The notes: a model not told the origin generated them from the letters alone. A stretch of DNA of 47,072 nt from Pseudomonadota bacterium (GCA_023435335.1 JAEYRU010000257.1:1-47072), one strand, 5' to 3'. Positions 25,165 through 34,014 are shown, numbered from the stretch's first letter. Made by a program: numbers and translations.

Positions 25165-25848
25165 ATGGCAAGGCCAATCATTGTCTTCGATCTCGACGGC
25201 ACCCTCGTCGACACGGCGCCCGACTTGCTGGACAGCCTCAATCACTGCCTCGCGCTGGCCCGCATCCCCCCGGTGGACGAAACCTCGCTACGCAGCTTCG
25301 TGGGCATGGGCGGCAGGGTGATGATCCAGCGCGCATTTGCCGCGCGGAACCAGCCGCTGGCCGAGGATCGCCTTGCCGAGCTTCTGGTCGCATTCCTTGA
25401 GCACTACACGGACAACATCCCGGGCCGGTCGCTACTCTTTCCGGGTGCAACCGACGCCCTGGTTCGCCTTTCCGTCGCCGGTTTCGCACTCGCCGTCTGC
25501 ACGAACAAATACGAAAGTCTTTCGCGCAAGCTGCTGGAGGCGCTGGGGATCGCGGACCGGTTTGCGGCGATCTGCGGCCAGGATACATTCGACTACCGAA
25601 AGCCCGACCCACGGCATCTGCTGTCGACGATCGAACTGGCGGGCGGCGACGCCGCGCGCGCCGTCATGGTCGGTGATTCGAAGACCGACATCGACACGGC
25701 GAAGGCGGCTGGCGTGCCGGTCGTTGCCGTCGATTTCGGCTATACCGACCGCCATGTGCGCGAATTCGAACCTTCGCGTGTCATCTCTCATTTCGACGAG
25801 CTTACATTGGACATGGTGGAAATGCTGGTGGGAGAACTCGCTCGATAG
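25165..25848 (+). CDS. gph: Phosphoglycolate phosphatase (HAD superfamily)
   Basis: Dephosphorylates 2-phosphoglycolate from DNA repair or photorespiration-like reactions. 227 residues, HAD subfamily IA. Motif I is FDLDGTLVDT with Asp9 (nucleophile) and Asp11; motif II is AVCTNK; motif III/IV is RKPDPRHL followed by VMVGDSKTDIDTAKAAG. The helical cap (about 18-85) is of Gph type. AAGGA stands 8 bases before the ATG. Substrate specificity within this subfamily is not certain from sequence. Confidence 0.9.
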   Translation: MARPIIVFDLDGTLVDTAPDLLDSLNHCLALARIPPVDETSLRSFVGMGGRVMIQRAFAARNQPLAEDRLAELLVAFLEHYTDNIPGRSLLFPGATDALVRLSVAGFALAVCTNKYESLSRKLLEALGIADRFAAICGQDTFDYRKPDPRHLLSTIELAGGDAARAVMVGDSKTDIDTAKAAGVPVVAVDFGYTDRHVREFEPSRVISHFDELTLDMVEMLVGELAR

Positions 25849-25854
25849 CGGTCC

Positions 25855-25883
25855 TTGACTTGGCCGCCCGGCCCACCTTATAT
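25855..25883 (+). promoter_or_regulatory. Sigma-70 promoter of tRNA-Val
   Basis: TTGACT (25855-25860), 17-base spacer, TTATAT (25878-25883): near-consensus -35 and -10. Transcription would begin near 25890, about 25 bases before the mature tRNA. It starts 6 bp after the gph stop. Confidence 0.85.
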
Positions 25884-25915
25884 CCCCGCGCGATCAGGCC
25901 TGTGGGTCACGGATC

Positions 25916-25990
25916 GGGCGATTAGCTCAGCGGGAGAGCACACCCTTCACACGGGTGGGGTCGCAGGTTCAATCCCTGCATCGCCCACCA
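25916..25990 (+). tRNA. tRNA-Val(CAC)
   Basis: 75 bases including an encoded CCA. The acceptor stem GGGCGAT pairs with ATCGCCC; D stem GCTC/GAGC; anticodon stem CACCC/GGGTG around the loop TTCACAC, giving anticodon CAC for valine GUG codons; variable loop GGGTC; T stem GCAGG/CCTGC around TTCAATC. All four stems pair fully. Confidence 0.97.
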
Positions 25991-26030
25991 TCGCGATTTC
26001 CGTTTCCTTGCGAGATGTGAGACCCAAACA

Positions 26031-26062
26031 AAACGGCCCGCCATCCTTGGATGGGCGGGCCG
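26031..26062 (-). terminator. Terminator of the acidic secreted protein gene
   Basis: Thirteen base pairs with one bulged G: 26034-26046 pair with 26049-26062 around a TT loop. On the minus strand it is followed by TTTTGTTT. It lies 35 bp past the stop of the gene ending at 26097, and read from the + side may also stop tRNA-Val transcripts. Confidence 0.8.
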
Positions 26063-26096
26063 CTCATGCCTTCGGGAGGCAATCGTTTCCTGCAGA

Positions 26097-26609
26097 TTAC
26101 TGAATCTGGTTGATGGCGGCGCACAACCCTGCTTCGCCGGCGATTTCTGAACCGCCAGCCGAGCCATCACCTTCTCCGCACGCTGCGCGCAGGCTGGCCT
26201 GCTGCTCAGCCGTAAGCTGGGCAAAGGCCGTCTCGATCTCGGCCTGCGACCGAACCTCGGCGCGAGTGTCGTCGGTGAAGAAACCGGCGCCATCGTCGTC
26301 GAGGGCGTCGAGCGCAGCGCTGACCGAGCCTTGGGCGCCGACCGCAGCCGTCGTCTCGGAATCCACTTCGTCGCTCTCGATGTCAGCAGCCACGTCGGCA
26401 TTCGTGTCGAGGTTGGCGCCAGCACCGCCGGCAGACGTGTCAGCGGCAGCATTTGCGTTCAGACCCACATTTGCGTCGGCGTTCACGCCGCCGACGTTGG
26501 CATCCACACCAACATTCACATCCGCGTCCGTGCCCAAGCTAACCTGGGCCATCGCAGTACCCGACGCGAGCGCAAGCGTGAGCGCGGAAATCACAAGCAT
26601 CTTCTTCAT
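26097..26609 (-). CDS. Secreted acidic low-complexity protein, function unknown
   Basis: 170 residues. A signal peptide (MKKMLVISALTLALASGTAMA, cleavage after residue 21) is followed by an Asn/Gly/Val/Asp-rich stretch (27-56) in which NVG recurs three times (32-34, 38-40, 47-49). Next come an acidic Ala-rich linker (60-105) and a helical C-terminal part ending with two cysteines (Cys144, Cys163) that could form a disulfide in the periplasm. I do not recognise a named family. It is flanked by its own terminator and by the L,D-transpeptidase unit. The repeats suggest an extended or calcium-binding surface, but that is speculative. Confidence 0.8.
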   Translation of the reverse strand: MKKMLVISALTLALASGTAMAQVSLGTDADVNVGVDANVGGVNADANVGLNANAAADTSAGGAGANLDTNADVAADIESDEVDSETTAAVGAQGSVSAALDALDDDGAGFFTDDTRAEVRSQAEIETAFAQLTAEQQASLRAACGEGDGSAGGSEIAGEAGLCAAINQIQ

Positions 26610-26712
26610 TGCCTAAGCTCCTTGGTTATTGTCTCGTAAGCACCCGGCTGCATGGACAACATTTCCCAAGTCGCTTTGTTCCGGGCTCTCCGCTCCCTCA
26701 ATGCTGTTAACA

Positions 26713-26741
26713 ATAAGAAAAGCCCGCCGGTTAGGCGGGCC
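26713..26741 (-). terminator. Terminator of the L,D-transpeptidase gene
   Basis: GCCCGCC (26722-26728) and GGCGGGC (26734-26740) around GGTTA, followed on the minus strand by TTTTCTTATTG. It lies about 25 bp past the stop. Confidence 0.85.
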
Positions 26742-26764
26742 TTCCGAGACGGTAGCGGGCGCGG

Positions 26765-28687
26765 CTACGCTGACGGCGCTCGCGCCTCCCCCACCCTCTG
26801 CATCGCCTTGCGGACGTGCGCATCGCGTCCGTAGACGTCCGGGCTGTAGCCAACCGGTCCGTCGGCCTGCGGCCAGGCCGTGAAATAGACTACGTAGACC
26901 GGCACCTTCCGGGGCAGATTGACCTGGCCGTGGCCGCCCTTCAGCCGCTCGGCCACCTGCGCCCGCGACCAGCCCAGCACCGCGGCGGCCATGCCGCGCG
27001 GGTCCTGGAGCCTGACGCAGCCGTTCGAGTAGGCCCGATTATCCCTGTCGAACAGGTGCTTCTCGGGCGTGTCGTGCATGTAGATCGCGTGCCTGTTCGG
27101 GAACATGATCTTCATCTCGCCCAACGAATTCGACGGCCCAGGCGGCTGGCGCACGTCGAACGGGATATTCGCGCCGTGTGACGGCCAGTTGACCGACGAG
27201 GATGGGATTCGCCTGCCCCGCGCGTCGGTGATCTCGTAGCCGATGCGGTCGAGGTAACCCGGATCCTGATAAAGCTTGGGCAGATACTTGTTGACCAGGA
27301 TGGAGCGCGGAATGCCCCAGTAAGGATGGAATTCCACGTACTCGATTTCGTCCTGGAAAAAGAAGGTCTGCGTGGCCGTCTTGCCGACCACAGTGCGCAT
27401 TGAGAGCTTTTCCTCGCCTCCCTCGACATAGCGCGCGGTGAACTCCGGCACATTGATCAGCACGTGACGATCGCCGAACTGCGAGGGCAGCCATCGCAAC
27501 TGCTCCAAGGCGACAAGGACCTTCTCCAAGCGGTCGGCCTTCGAATTGCCGGCAATGGCGGCCACGGTTCTCGGGCCGATGACGCCGTCGGGCTTGAGCC
27601 CCTTCGCCTGCTGGGCCGCCTTGATCACCGGAACGAGTTCGTCCGAATAGACTTCCGCGCCGGCGGACGAGGCAAGCACGGGCCCGTGCTCGGCGCGAAA
27701 CGCTGCGTCGGCGTCGCGTTCGATCAGCTTCAGCAGCTTCGCCAGTTCGGGGCTCGACTGACCCGGCCGCAAGAAAGTGTCCGGGGCCACGACAATGGCA
27801 TTTTCCATGCCTCCACGCAGCGCTTCCAACTCGACGCGCAGGGCCGCATAGGCCTTATTCTGGGGATGCCAGGCTTCGAGATATTTGCGGATGGCGAACG
27901 TATCGCCCAGCACATCGAGTACACGGGCGTAGTCGAGCGGTTTCGGGGCGAAGTCGTGGTAGCCGGAAATCTTGTTCGGATCGATCCGGCCGCGGTGCGC
28001 GTCCCGCACATAGCGCAGGACCCGGGCCGAGAGGTTCATCTCGAAACGGGCCAATTCGCGGGTCGCTTCGTCAGTGTTGAGCGAATCGAGACCAGGGATT
28101 CCGACGGCATACTCGTCCGCCGGGAGCCCGTGCGTATCGGCTTCAGAAAGCACCTCGAGCACGGCCATGGCGCGGTGGGAAGGCTCTCCCGCCCGAACCC
28201 AGAGGAAAGCCGGCTTCGACTCGTAATGCTTCAGGAGCGCATCGGCGATGTCCTTCTCGGCATAAAGTTCATAGGCCGAGATGCTTGCAATCGCATCGGC
28301 GAATGTCTCGCGCGGATCGGCCGCGGCTGCGGCCGCGTCGAGTCGCACCACATTGGGCGATTCGCCCGTCCGGGCGCTTGCAAGCGTGACGCTGCGGGCA
28401 GGCTCTCCCCCCGCATCCTGCTGGCGCGCGCGAACGGCGGCTAGCTTCTTGAAGTCGACTGCAACGAGAGGTTCGGCCTTGTAGGTGTAGTAGGAGGGCG
28501 CCGAGACGGTCGGGGCGGCTGGCGGGGGCGTGGCGGGACGTTCATCGACATAGCGGCGCTCGCGCGGGGCTCCACCGAACAGCCTGTCGAACAGCGTCTG
28601 GGCCGACGCATCAGTCGTACCCAGCATGGCCAGTACGGCAAACGCGGCACTCGATACCGCAGCGGTCTTTCTGGCGAGAATCGGCAT
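26765..28687 (-). CDS. YcbB-type L,D-transpeptidase
   Basis: 640-residue periplasmic enzyme that makes 3-3 peptidoglycan cross-links or attaches proteins to peptidoglycan. Signal peptide (cleavage near ASAQ, about 31), a Pro-rich linker, a helical scaffold domain (about 120-340), a peptidoglycan-binding module (KAAQQAKGLKPDGVIGPRTVAAI) and the YkuD catalytic domain. The active site is HDTPEKHLF with SNGCVRL, Cys near residue 557. The length and order match YcbB/LdtD-like proteins. The first codon could be the TTG at 28690, but ATG at 28687 is preferred. Single gene with its own terminator and a hairpin in its leader. Confidence 0.93.
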   Translation of the reverse strand: MPILARKTAAVSSAAFAVLAMLGTTDASAQTLFDRLFGGAPRERRYVDERPATPPPAAPTVSAPSYYTYKAEPLVAVDFKKLAAVRARQQDAGGEPARSVTLASARTGESPNVVRLDAAAAAADPRETFADAIASISAYELYAEKDIADALLKHYESKPAFLWVRAGEPSHRAMAVLEVLSEADTHGLPADEYAVGIPGLDSLNTDEATRELARFEMNLSARVLRYVRDAHRGRIDPNKISGYHDFAPKPLDYARVLDVLGDTFAIRKYLEAWHPQNKAYAALRVELEALRGGMENAIVVAPDTFLRPGQSSPELAKLLKLIERDADAAFRAEHGPVLASSAGAEVYSDELVPVIKAAQQAKGLKPDGVIGPRTVAAIAGNSKADRLEKVLVALEQLRWLPSQFGDRHVLINVPEFTARYVEGGEEKLSMRTVVGKTATQTFFFQDEIEYVEFHPYWGIPRSILVNKYLPKLYQDPGYLDRIGYEITDARGRRIPSSSVNWPSHGANIPFDVRQPPGPSNSLGEMKIMFPNRHAIYMHDTPEKHLFDRDNRAYSNGCVRLQDPRGMAAAVLGWSRAQVAERLKGGHGQVNLPRKVPVYVVYFTAWPQADGPVGYSPDVYGRDAHVRKAMQRVGEARAPSA

Positions 28688-28719
28688 CAATCACCCTTGT
28701 GCAGCGCGTGCGCGCCGTT

Positions 28720-28756
28720 GTCCGGAAAACCCGGCACGTGGACCGGTGTTCCGGAC
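28720..28756 (-). repeat. Inverted repeat in the L,D-transpeptidase leader
   Basis: GTCCGGAA (28720-28727) is the exact reverse complement of TTCCGGAC (28749-28756), with an inner CCGG/CCGG pair (28731-28734 with 28743-28746) around CACGTGGA. It lies 33-69 bp before the start codon and could be an operator or a leader hairpin. Confidence 0.45.
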
Positions 28757-28910
28757 GTCCCCCCGGCTCACCCTCAAATATGCTGGCAGTATAGAGGCTA
28801 AATACCGACGGGTTAAGAGAATGTGGCCGCTTTCGGTAACGCCTGTGGCGAGGAAGTGACAGGCCGCCAGTCACGTTTCCGTCAGAATGCGAACGGGCTG
28901 GCCGGTATGT

Positions 28911-29507
28911 TCAGATCTGCGACACCGTCCATTCGACGATCTCGGTGGCGGCCGCTCCGAACGCGCGGTCGAGGGCGGCAACGAAGGCTCCGTTACCGCC
29001 GGCGCCAACCGCCACCGTGGCGGTGAACAGCCTTGCGCTGCGCACGACCCCTGTGCGGTCGTTGAGGATGCGGACATACAGCTCGATATCGGCGCGGTCG
29101 GTTCCGTCGAGCCTGATCTCGAAGGAGCGGATATCCATGATGAGCTGATAGTCGATCGCCAGCCCCTCGCCCGGTTTGCCCACGCCGATGCGACCGGAAA
29201 GCTGGAACGCGTCAGCCAGCCGTGCCTGCACGATTCGGGGCAAGCGGTCCGCCCACTGGGCGCCCGAAAGGTACTGGATCACCGCCGGCGATGGCTTGAT
29301 GACAATGTTTTCGCCGTCCAACGCCTTGAGCGCCGTCGGCTCCGCGATCAGGATCTGTGCCCCGGTGCGACGTCCAGACGAGGCCGGCCTCGGAGCGGTC
29401 AGTTCATAAGTGTCGAGAGGGTCGGGGGTGCCCCCTCCCAGGAGGGCGCAACCCGACAGCAGAAGGACCGACAAAAGCGTCCCGGATGCTAGTTTCCCAA
29501 CTGCCAC
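28911..29507 (-). CDS. ABC-type transport auxiliary lipoprotein (PqiC/DUF330-like)
   Basis: 198 residues. The lipoprotein signal ends at LLLSGC with Cys20 as the acylation site. The rest is the ABC_trans_aux (DUF330) fold, recognised by DTYELTAPRP near the mature start and YLSGAQWADRLPRIVQARLADAF (about 79-101). Such proteins accompany MCE systems and bridge to the outer membrane, as PqiC does. It is the last gene of mlaE-mlaF-mlaD-lipoprotein, 75 bp after mlaD, with GTG as start. Confidence 0.9.
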   Translation of the reverse strand: MAVGKLASGTLLSVLLLSGCALLGGGTPDPLDTYELTAPRPASSGRRTGAQILIAEPTALKALDGENIVIKPSPAVIQYLSGAQWADRLPRIVQARLADAFQLSGRIGVGKPGEGLAIDYQLIMDIRSFEIRLDGTDRADIELYVRILNDRTGVVRSARLFTATVAVGAGGNGAFVAALDRAFGAAATEIVEWTVSQI

Positions 29508-29582
29508 GCTATCTGAACCCGTTTCCCGGGCTCCGCCACAGCGACCGCCCCGCCATTGTCTTGGGGCGGGAAGCGGTCAAAG

Positions 29583-30956
29583 TCAACGCCGCGCGCGGCC
29601 ATCGAACTGCCGGACCGCACCATCGCCGCCGGTGAGGATGCGTTGCGGATTGCGCTCGAAATCGGAAATCGCCCGCTCGATGCGCTGGATGGCCCGACGC
29701 CCGTCGCCAACCAGGGCCTCGAGATCGCGCAGACCTGAAGAGGAGAACCGCGCGAAACCGTCAGTAATCGTCCCCATGCGCGCGTTGAGTGTCTCGCCGA
29801 CCGCCCGGAATTCCTTGAACGTCTGCCGTGCATCGGCGATCAGCCCCTCCGTCTCGTCGGAGCCGAGCAAGCTGTCGACCTTCTGCAGAACCCCATCGAC
29901 ACGAACAGACGCCTGGTTCAGACGGCTCGCCAGTTGACTTGCGTCGGCAATGAACTGGTCGATCTCGCCGGCCCGCTGGCCGATCCGCTCGGTCACCTTG
30001 GCGATATCGTTCGCGGCGCCGTTAACGGTGGTGCTCATCTGTTCGAAGTTGGTGAGCGCGGTGCGCACCGTCCCGCTATCGACGCCGTCCAGAACCTCGT
30101 TGACCTTGGCGATCGCGGTGCCGGCCCCCGTAGAGAACTCGTTGATGGACGCAACCGCGCTTTCGACGCCAGCCATGACCTGTTCCAGATTGGCTGTCGA
30201 TTGCCGGAACTGCGCCGTGACCTGCTCGACGTTGTCCACAATCGACGCGACCTTGTTACGATCGACGGAGCTGAGCAGCTCCTCCGCGGCCTGCAACGTG
30301 CTCGAAAGCTGGCCGGAGACGCCGGTAATCGTATCGGAAAGGCTGCTTACACTCTCCAGGAACCGGTCGATGCCGTCGGCATTCTCGGCCAGCGAGGCTG
30401 AAAAGGTTCGGGCGTTCTCCACCGTCTCCATCAGTGGGCCACGAGCCTCCTCGACGAAGCCTTCCAGCTTGCCCATCACACTGTCGGCCCGGGTCAGAAT
30501 CGTCTGCGCTGTCTGAAGAAGGTTGGTGACCGCCGACGGATTCGCGATGATTTCGGCGATCTCGCCCTGCTCCTCAGCCTGTTGCAGGAGGTTCGGCTCG
30601 TCCGTGCGCCCGCCCCGGATCTCGATATTCGCCTGACCCGTCAGTCCTGCGATACCGATATCGGCCTTGGTCGATTGGGTTATCGGCGTCAGCCTGTCCA
30701 CACGCGTTTCGGCGATCGCTACCTCGGGGTTGTTGACATCGATATAGACGCGGCGCACATCACCGACCTTGACGCCATTGAAGAGCACGGAGCTGCCCCT
30801 GCCAAGCCCCGATGCAGAGCCCGGGATACGTACCCGCAAGGTGACTTCCTCACCACGGTCAACGCCGCCGGCCGTCCAATAGACGAAGCCGAAGGCCGAC
30901 AGTATGGCGATCAGCGTGAACAGGCCGACGGCAATGTAATTGGCTCTGGTTTCCAT
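29583..30956 (-). CDS. MlaD-family MCE protein (phospholipid-binding subunit)
   Basis: 457 residues. One N-terminal membrane anchor (YIAVGLFTLIAILSAFGFVYW) is followed by a single MCE domain (about 38-115, with VLFNGVKVGDVRRVYIDVNNPE) and a long, heptad-rich helical tail (about 150-400). The tail has many Asn, Ser and Val at regular spacing, so it probably spans the periplasm as a helical bundle. E. coli MlaD is about 180 residues; this longer tail resembles PqiB/LetB-like or Rhizobiales MCE proteins. METRANYIAVG at 30956 is taken as start over an earlier ATG. It is 22 bp after mlaF. Confidence 0.92.
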   Translation of the reverse strand: METRANYIAVGLFTLIAILSAFGFVYWTAGGVDRGEEVTLRVRIPGSASGLGRGSSVLFNGVKVGDVRRVYIDVNNPEVAIAETRVDRLTPITQSTKADIGIAGLTGQANIEIRGGRTDEPNLLQQAEEQGEIAEIIANPSAVTNLLQTAQTILTRADSVMGKLEGFVEEARGPLMETVENARTFSASLAENADGIDRFLESVSSLSDTITGVSGQLSSTLQAAEELLSSVDRNKVASIVDNVEQVTAQFRQSTANLEQVMAGVESAVASINEFSTGAGTAIAKVNEVLDGVDSGTVRTALTNFEQMSTTVNGAANDIAKVTERIGQRAGEIDQFIADASQLASRLNQASVRVDGVLQKVDSLLGSDETEGLIADARQTFKEFRAVGETLNARMGTITDGFARFSSSGLRDLEALVGDGRRAIQRIERAISDFERNPQRILTGGDGAVRQFDGRARR

Positions 30957-30978
30957 TCGTCCCGTCTCTAGGCGTTCA

Positions 30979-31785
30979 TCAGGCGGCCGGCGCGATCTGT
31001 CGCGCACGCTTGCCGCGGAAATATGACCTCACCCACGGCTCCTCCGAGGCAAGCATATCGTCAATCGTACCCTGCGCGAGGATTTTCCTGTTGCCGAGGA
31101 CAGCGATACGGTCGCAAACGGAGAACAGGCTGTCGAGGTCGTGCGTCACCATGTAGACCGTCAGGCCCATCGTGTCGCGCAGCTTGCCGACAAGTTCGTC
31201 GAATTCGGCCGCTCCGATCGGGTCCAGTCCGGAGGTTGGCTCGTCGAGGAAGACAACTTCCGGGTCGAGCGCCAAGGCCCGGGCAAGTCCCGCCCGTTTG
31301 ATCATGCCGCCCGAAAGCTGATGGGGATACTTGACTGCGGAGTCGCGCGGCAGCCCGACCAGGTCGAGCTTGAGCAAGGCGAGCTCGTCCATCAGTCTTT
31401 GCGGCAAGTCGAGATACTCCCGCATCGGCACCTCGATGTTCTCCTGCACCGTCAGCGAGGAGAAAAGCGCGCCATGCTGAAAGAGAACTCCGAGACGCAT
31501 GTCGATCTTCATGCGTTCGATCTCGCTGGCCTGGTCGACGTCGACACCGAACAGCTTGATCGTCCCTGCCTGCTTCTTGTTGAGGCCGAGAATCGTGCGC
31601 AGCAGAACGGACTTGCCGGCGCCCGACGCTCCAACGAAGCCGAGTATCTCGCGCCGGTATATGTCGAGCGACAGGTTGTCGAGGACGACCTTGTCTCCGA
31701 AAGCGACCGTCACGTCGCGCACCGATATGGCCGCTTCCTCGCCCGTGGCGGAACGCGATCGGTTTTCGGTGTCGATCTCTTGCAT
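30979..31785 (-). CDS. MlaF-type ABC transporter ATP-binding protein
   Basis: 268-residue ATPase powering an MCE lipid transporter. Walker A GASGAGKS at 52-59, Q loop in LFQHGALFSSLTVQENIEVPM (the MlaF-typical wording), signature LSGGMIKR, Walker B VVFLDEPTSGLDP and His in VTHDLDSLF. ATG at 31785 is preferred because GAGG sits 8 bases upstream; a GTG two codons earlier is possible. The ORF begins 10 bp after mlaE. Confidence 0.94.
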   Translation of the reverse strand: MQEIDTENRSRSATGEEAAISVRDVTVAFGDKVVLDNLSLDIYRREILGFVGASGAGKSVLLRTILGLNKKQAGTIKLFGVDVDQASEIERMKIDMRLGVLFQHGALFSSLTVQENIEVPMREYLDLPQRLMDELALLKLDLVGLPRDSAVKYPHQLSGGMIKRAGLARALALDPEVVFLDEPTSGLDPIGAAEFDELVGKLRDTMGLTVYMVTHDLDSLFSVCDRIAVLGNRKILAQGTIDDMLASEEPWVRSYFRGKRARQIAPAA

Positions 31786-31795
31786 AAGCACCGCC

Positions 31796-32983
31796 TCAAA
31801 AATCGATTGCCGCGTAAAACATCGCGAAGAACCCGTCGACGACGATCACGATGAAGATCGCCTTCACCACGGAAGCCGTCACCCGACGCCCGAGCGATTC
31901 GGCGCTGCCCTCGACTTTCATGCCTTCGACCGAGGCGACCACGCCTATGATGAGGGCCATGAACGGGGCCTTTATGAGACCGGCGAAGATGGTGGACAGA
32001 TCGATGCCGCTATTCAGCCGATCGATGAAGGCTTCCGGAGTGATGCCGGAGTACCACCATGCCACCAGCATCGCGCCGCCCAGCGCGGCGAAGTTGGCGA
32101 TGACAGTCAGGCAGGGCAGCGCCACCATCAATGCGACGAGCCGCGGAAAGACAAGCACGCCCACCGGATTGAGGCCTATGACGGTCAGCGCGTCCACTTC
32201 CTCGCGCATCTTCATCGAGCCGATCTCGGCGGTGATCGCGCTGCCTGTGCGTCCTGCAAGCATGATGGCGGTCATCAGGACCCCCAGTTCCCGCAGCACC
32301 AGAATGCCAACCAGGTCGACGACAAATATCTCGGCTCCGAAGAAGCGAAGCTGGAATGCCCCCTGCTGGGCAATGATACCGCCAACGATGGCCGACATCA
32401 GCGCCACCACCGGAATGGCGCCGATTCCCATCCGGTCGATATGGGTGGCGATGGCGGCGGGATTGACCGCATGGCCCCGGCCAAGTTTCATCTGCGCGCC
32501 ACGAATCGTCGCTCCGACGATGTGCAGCGCCAGCTTGATATCGCCGATCATCCGATAGACGCCGCGACCAAGCGCCTCCAGAAGAGCCATGCCGAACCAG
32601 TCGCGGGACTGGGACGGCGTCGCGGTGTCTCGCGGCGTCACGCTGCGGATGGCTCCGACGAGCGTCTCGGCCTCGGTGCTCACGCCCGTCAGTGCCACGG
32701 CCGCACCTCGCTCCTCAAGGCCAGAGACAAGCCGATGGATGATCCACGCCCCAGCGGTATCCAGCCGCCTGATGCCGGACAAATCGATGCGCAAGCCAGC
32801 CGACAAACGCCCCGACTCGATTTCCCGGACGGCCTCATCGGCCTCAGCAGCCGTTGTTGTGGTCCAGGTACCAGCGAGGAAGATCGAGGTTTCGCTTCCG
32901 GTATCCGAAACAGAAACGGTGGGCAGCGTCGGATCGTCGCTTGCCGTCGTGCTTGCGTCGGAACGTCGTTTGAACAACATCAT
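31796..32983 (-). CDS. MlaE-type permease with N-terminal STAS domain
   Basis: 395 residues. A STAS-like domain (about 25-115, LRIDLSGIRRLDTAGAWIIHRL) is fused to the MlaE permease (about 140-395), with membrane helices around IPVVALMSAIVGGIIAQQ, ELGVLMTAIMLAGRTGSAITAEIGSMKMREEVDAL (the conserved MlaE coupling motif) and C-terminal VVKAIFIVIVVDGFFAMFY. In E. coli the STAS subunit is a separate gene, mlaB; here it is fused, as is usual in Rhizobiales. First gene of the operon; it starts 47 bp from the divergent dgcA-like gene, so they share a promoter region. ATG at 32983 or 32980. Confidence 0.93.
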   Translation of the reverse strand: MMLFKRRSDASTTASDDPTLPTVSVSDTGSETSIFLAGTWTTTTAAEADEAVREIESGRLSAGLRIDLSGIRRLDTAGAWIIHRLVSGLEERGAAVALTGVSTEAETLVGAIRSVTPRDTATPSQSRDWFGMALLEALGRGVYRMIGDIKLALHIVGATIRGAQMKLGRGHAVNPAAIATHIDRMGIGAIPVVALMSAIVGGIIAQQGAFQLRFFGAEIFVVDLVGILVLRELGVLMTAIMLAGRTGSAITAEIGSMKMREEVDALTVIGLNPVGVLVFPRLVALMVALPCLTVIANFAALGGAMLVAWWYSGITPEAFIDRLNSGIDLSTIFAGLIKAPFMALIIGVVASVEGMKVEGSAESLGRRVTASVVKAIFIVIVVDGFFAMFYAAIDF

Positions 32984-33030
32984 GTATTTCTTAGTGCAAC
33001 GCGCCAATGATTGGAATGATCGGAGCCGGC

Positions 33031-34014
33031 ATGCCGCGTGAACTGACGATCACGGTCGAGCGCTATCCCATTGCGGGCATATTCACAATCTCGCGCGGTT
33101 CCAAGTCCGAGGCGGAGGTGGTGGTTTGCAGCGTCACCGAAGGAACGGCCACCGGTCGCGGCGAAAGCGTGCCTTACAAGCGCTACGGCGAATCGATCGA
33201 AGGTGTCAGCGAGGCGATACAGGCCGCCAGCGCCGACATCAGGAACGGCATCGGCCGGGAAGAACTCATACAGAGCATGAAGCCCGGCGCGGCGCGCAAC
33301 GCGGTCGATTGCGCCCTTTGGGACCTGGAAGCCAAGCTCTCGGGGCGGCGCGCCCATATCCGTGCATGTACGATGCCCCCTCGCCCGATACCGACCGCGA
33401 TGACAATTTCCCTCGCGGACCCCGAGACGATGGCCGCGGAGGCCCGGGCCAATGCAGCGCGACCGCTGCTGAAAGTGAAGGTGGGATCCGCCAACGACAT
33501 CGCCCGCATGCATGCAGTGGTCGCGGCCGCCCCCCGCAGCCGCATCATTCTCGACGCCAACGAGGGCTGGACGGAAGACAACATCAGGGAGAACCTGCTG
33601 GCCGCCGCGGAGATGCATGTCGCGCTGATCGAACAGCCGCTGCCCGAGGGCAAGGACGCGTTGCTGCGCGATATCCCTCATCCGGTTCCGATCTGCGCGG
33701 ACGAGAGCGTGCATACCGCGGACGACCTCGAGCGCCTCGTGGGCCTCTACGACGCGGTCAACATCAAGCTCGACAAGGCGGGTGGGCTTACCGCCGCGCT
33801 GAAGCTGCGCGACCGGGCGCGCGAACTCGGCTTCGGCGTGATGATCGGCTGCATGGTGGGCACTTCCCTGGCAATGGCGCCGGCGGTGCTTCTGGCCCAG
33901 GATGCCGATTTCGTCGACCTGGACGGGCCCCTGCTGCTTGCGCGCGACCGGTATCCCGGCCTCACCTATGCCGGCTCGCTCATCTCTCCCCCCGCTCCGG
34001 CGCTCTGGGGCTAA
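33031..34014 (+). CDS. dgcA: N-acetyl-D-Glu racemase/dipeptide epimerase-like enolase-superfamily enzyme
   Basis: 327 residues, mandelate racemase/muconate lactonising enzyme family. N-terminal capping domain (ERYPIAGIFTISRG), then the barrel with KVKVGS, ILDANEGW, ALIEQPLP and CADESVH metal and base motifs, and VNIKLDKAGGLTAAL near the C terminus. The wording matches rhizobial DgcA, which racemises N-acetyl-D-glutamate after acetylation by DgcN; it is also near to Ala-Glu epimerases. No dgcN (DUF1611) partner lies beside it. ATG at 33031 has GGAG five bases upstream, so it is preferred over ATGs at 33007 and 33016. It overlaps the convergent MFS gene by 35 bp. Confidence 0.82.
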   Translation: MPRELTITVERYPIAGIFTISRGSKSEAEVVVCSVTEGTATGRGESVPYKRYGESIEGVSEAIQAASADIRNGIGREELIQSMKPGAARNAVDCALWDLEAKLSGRRAHIRACTMPPRPIPTAMTISLADPETMAAEARANAARPLLKVKVGSANDIARMHAVVAAAPRSRIILDANEGWTEDNIRENLLAAAEMHVALIEQPLPEGKDALLRDIPHPVPICADESVHTADDLERLVGLYDAVNIKLDKAGGLTAALKLRDRARELGFGVMIGCMVGTSLAMAPAVLLAQDADFVDLDGPLLLARDRYPGLTYAGSLISPPAPALWG

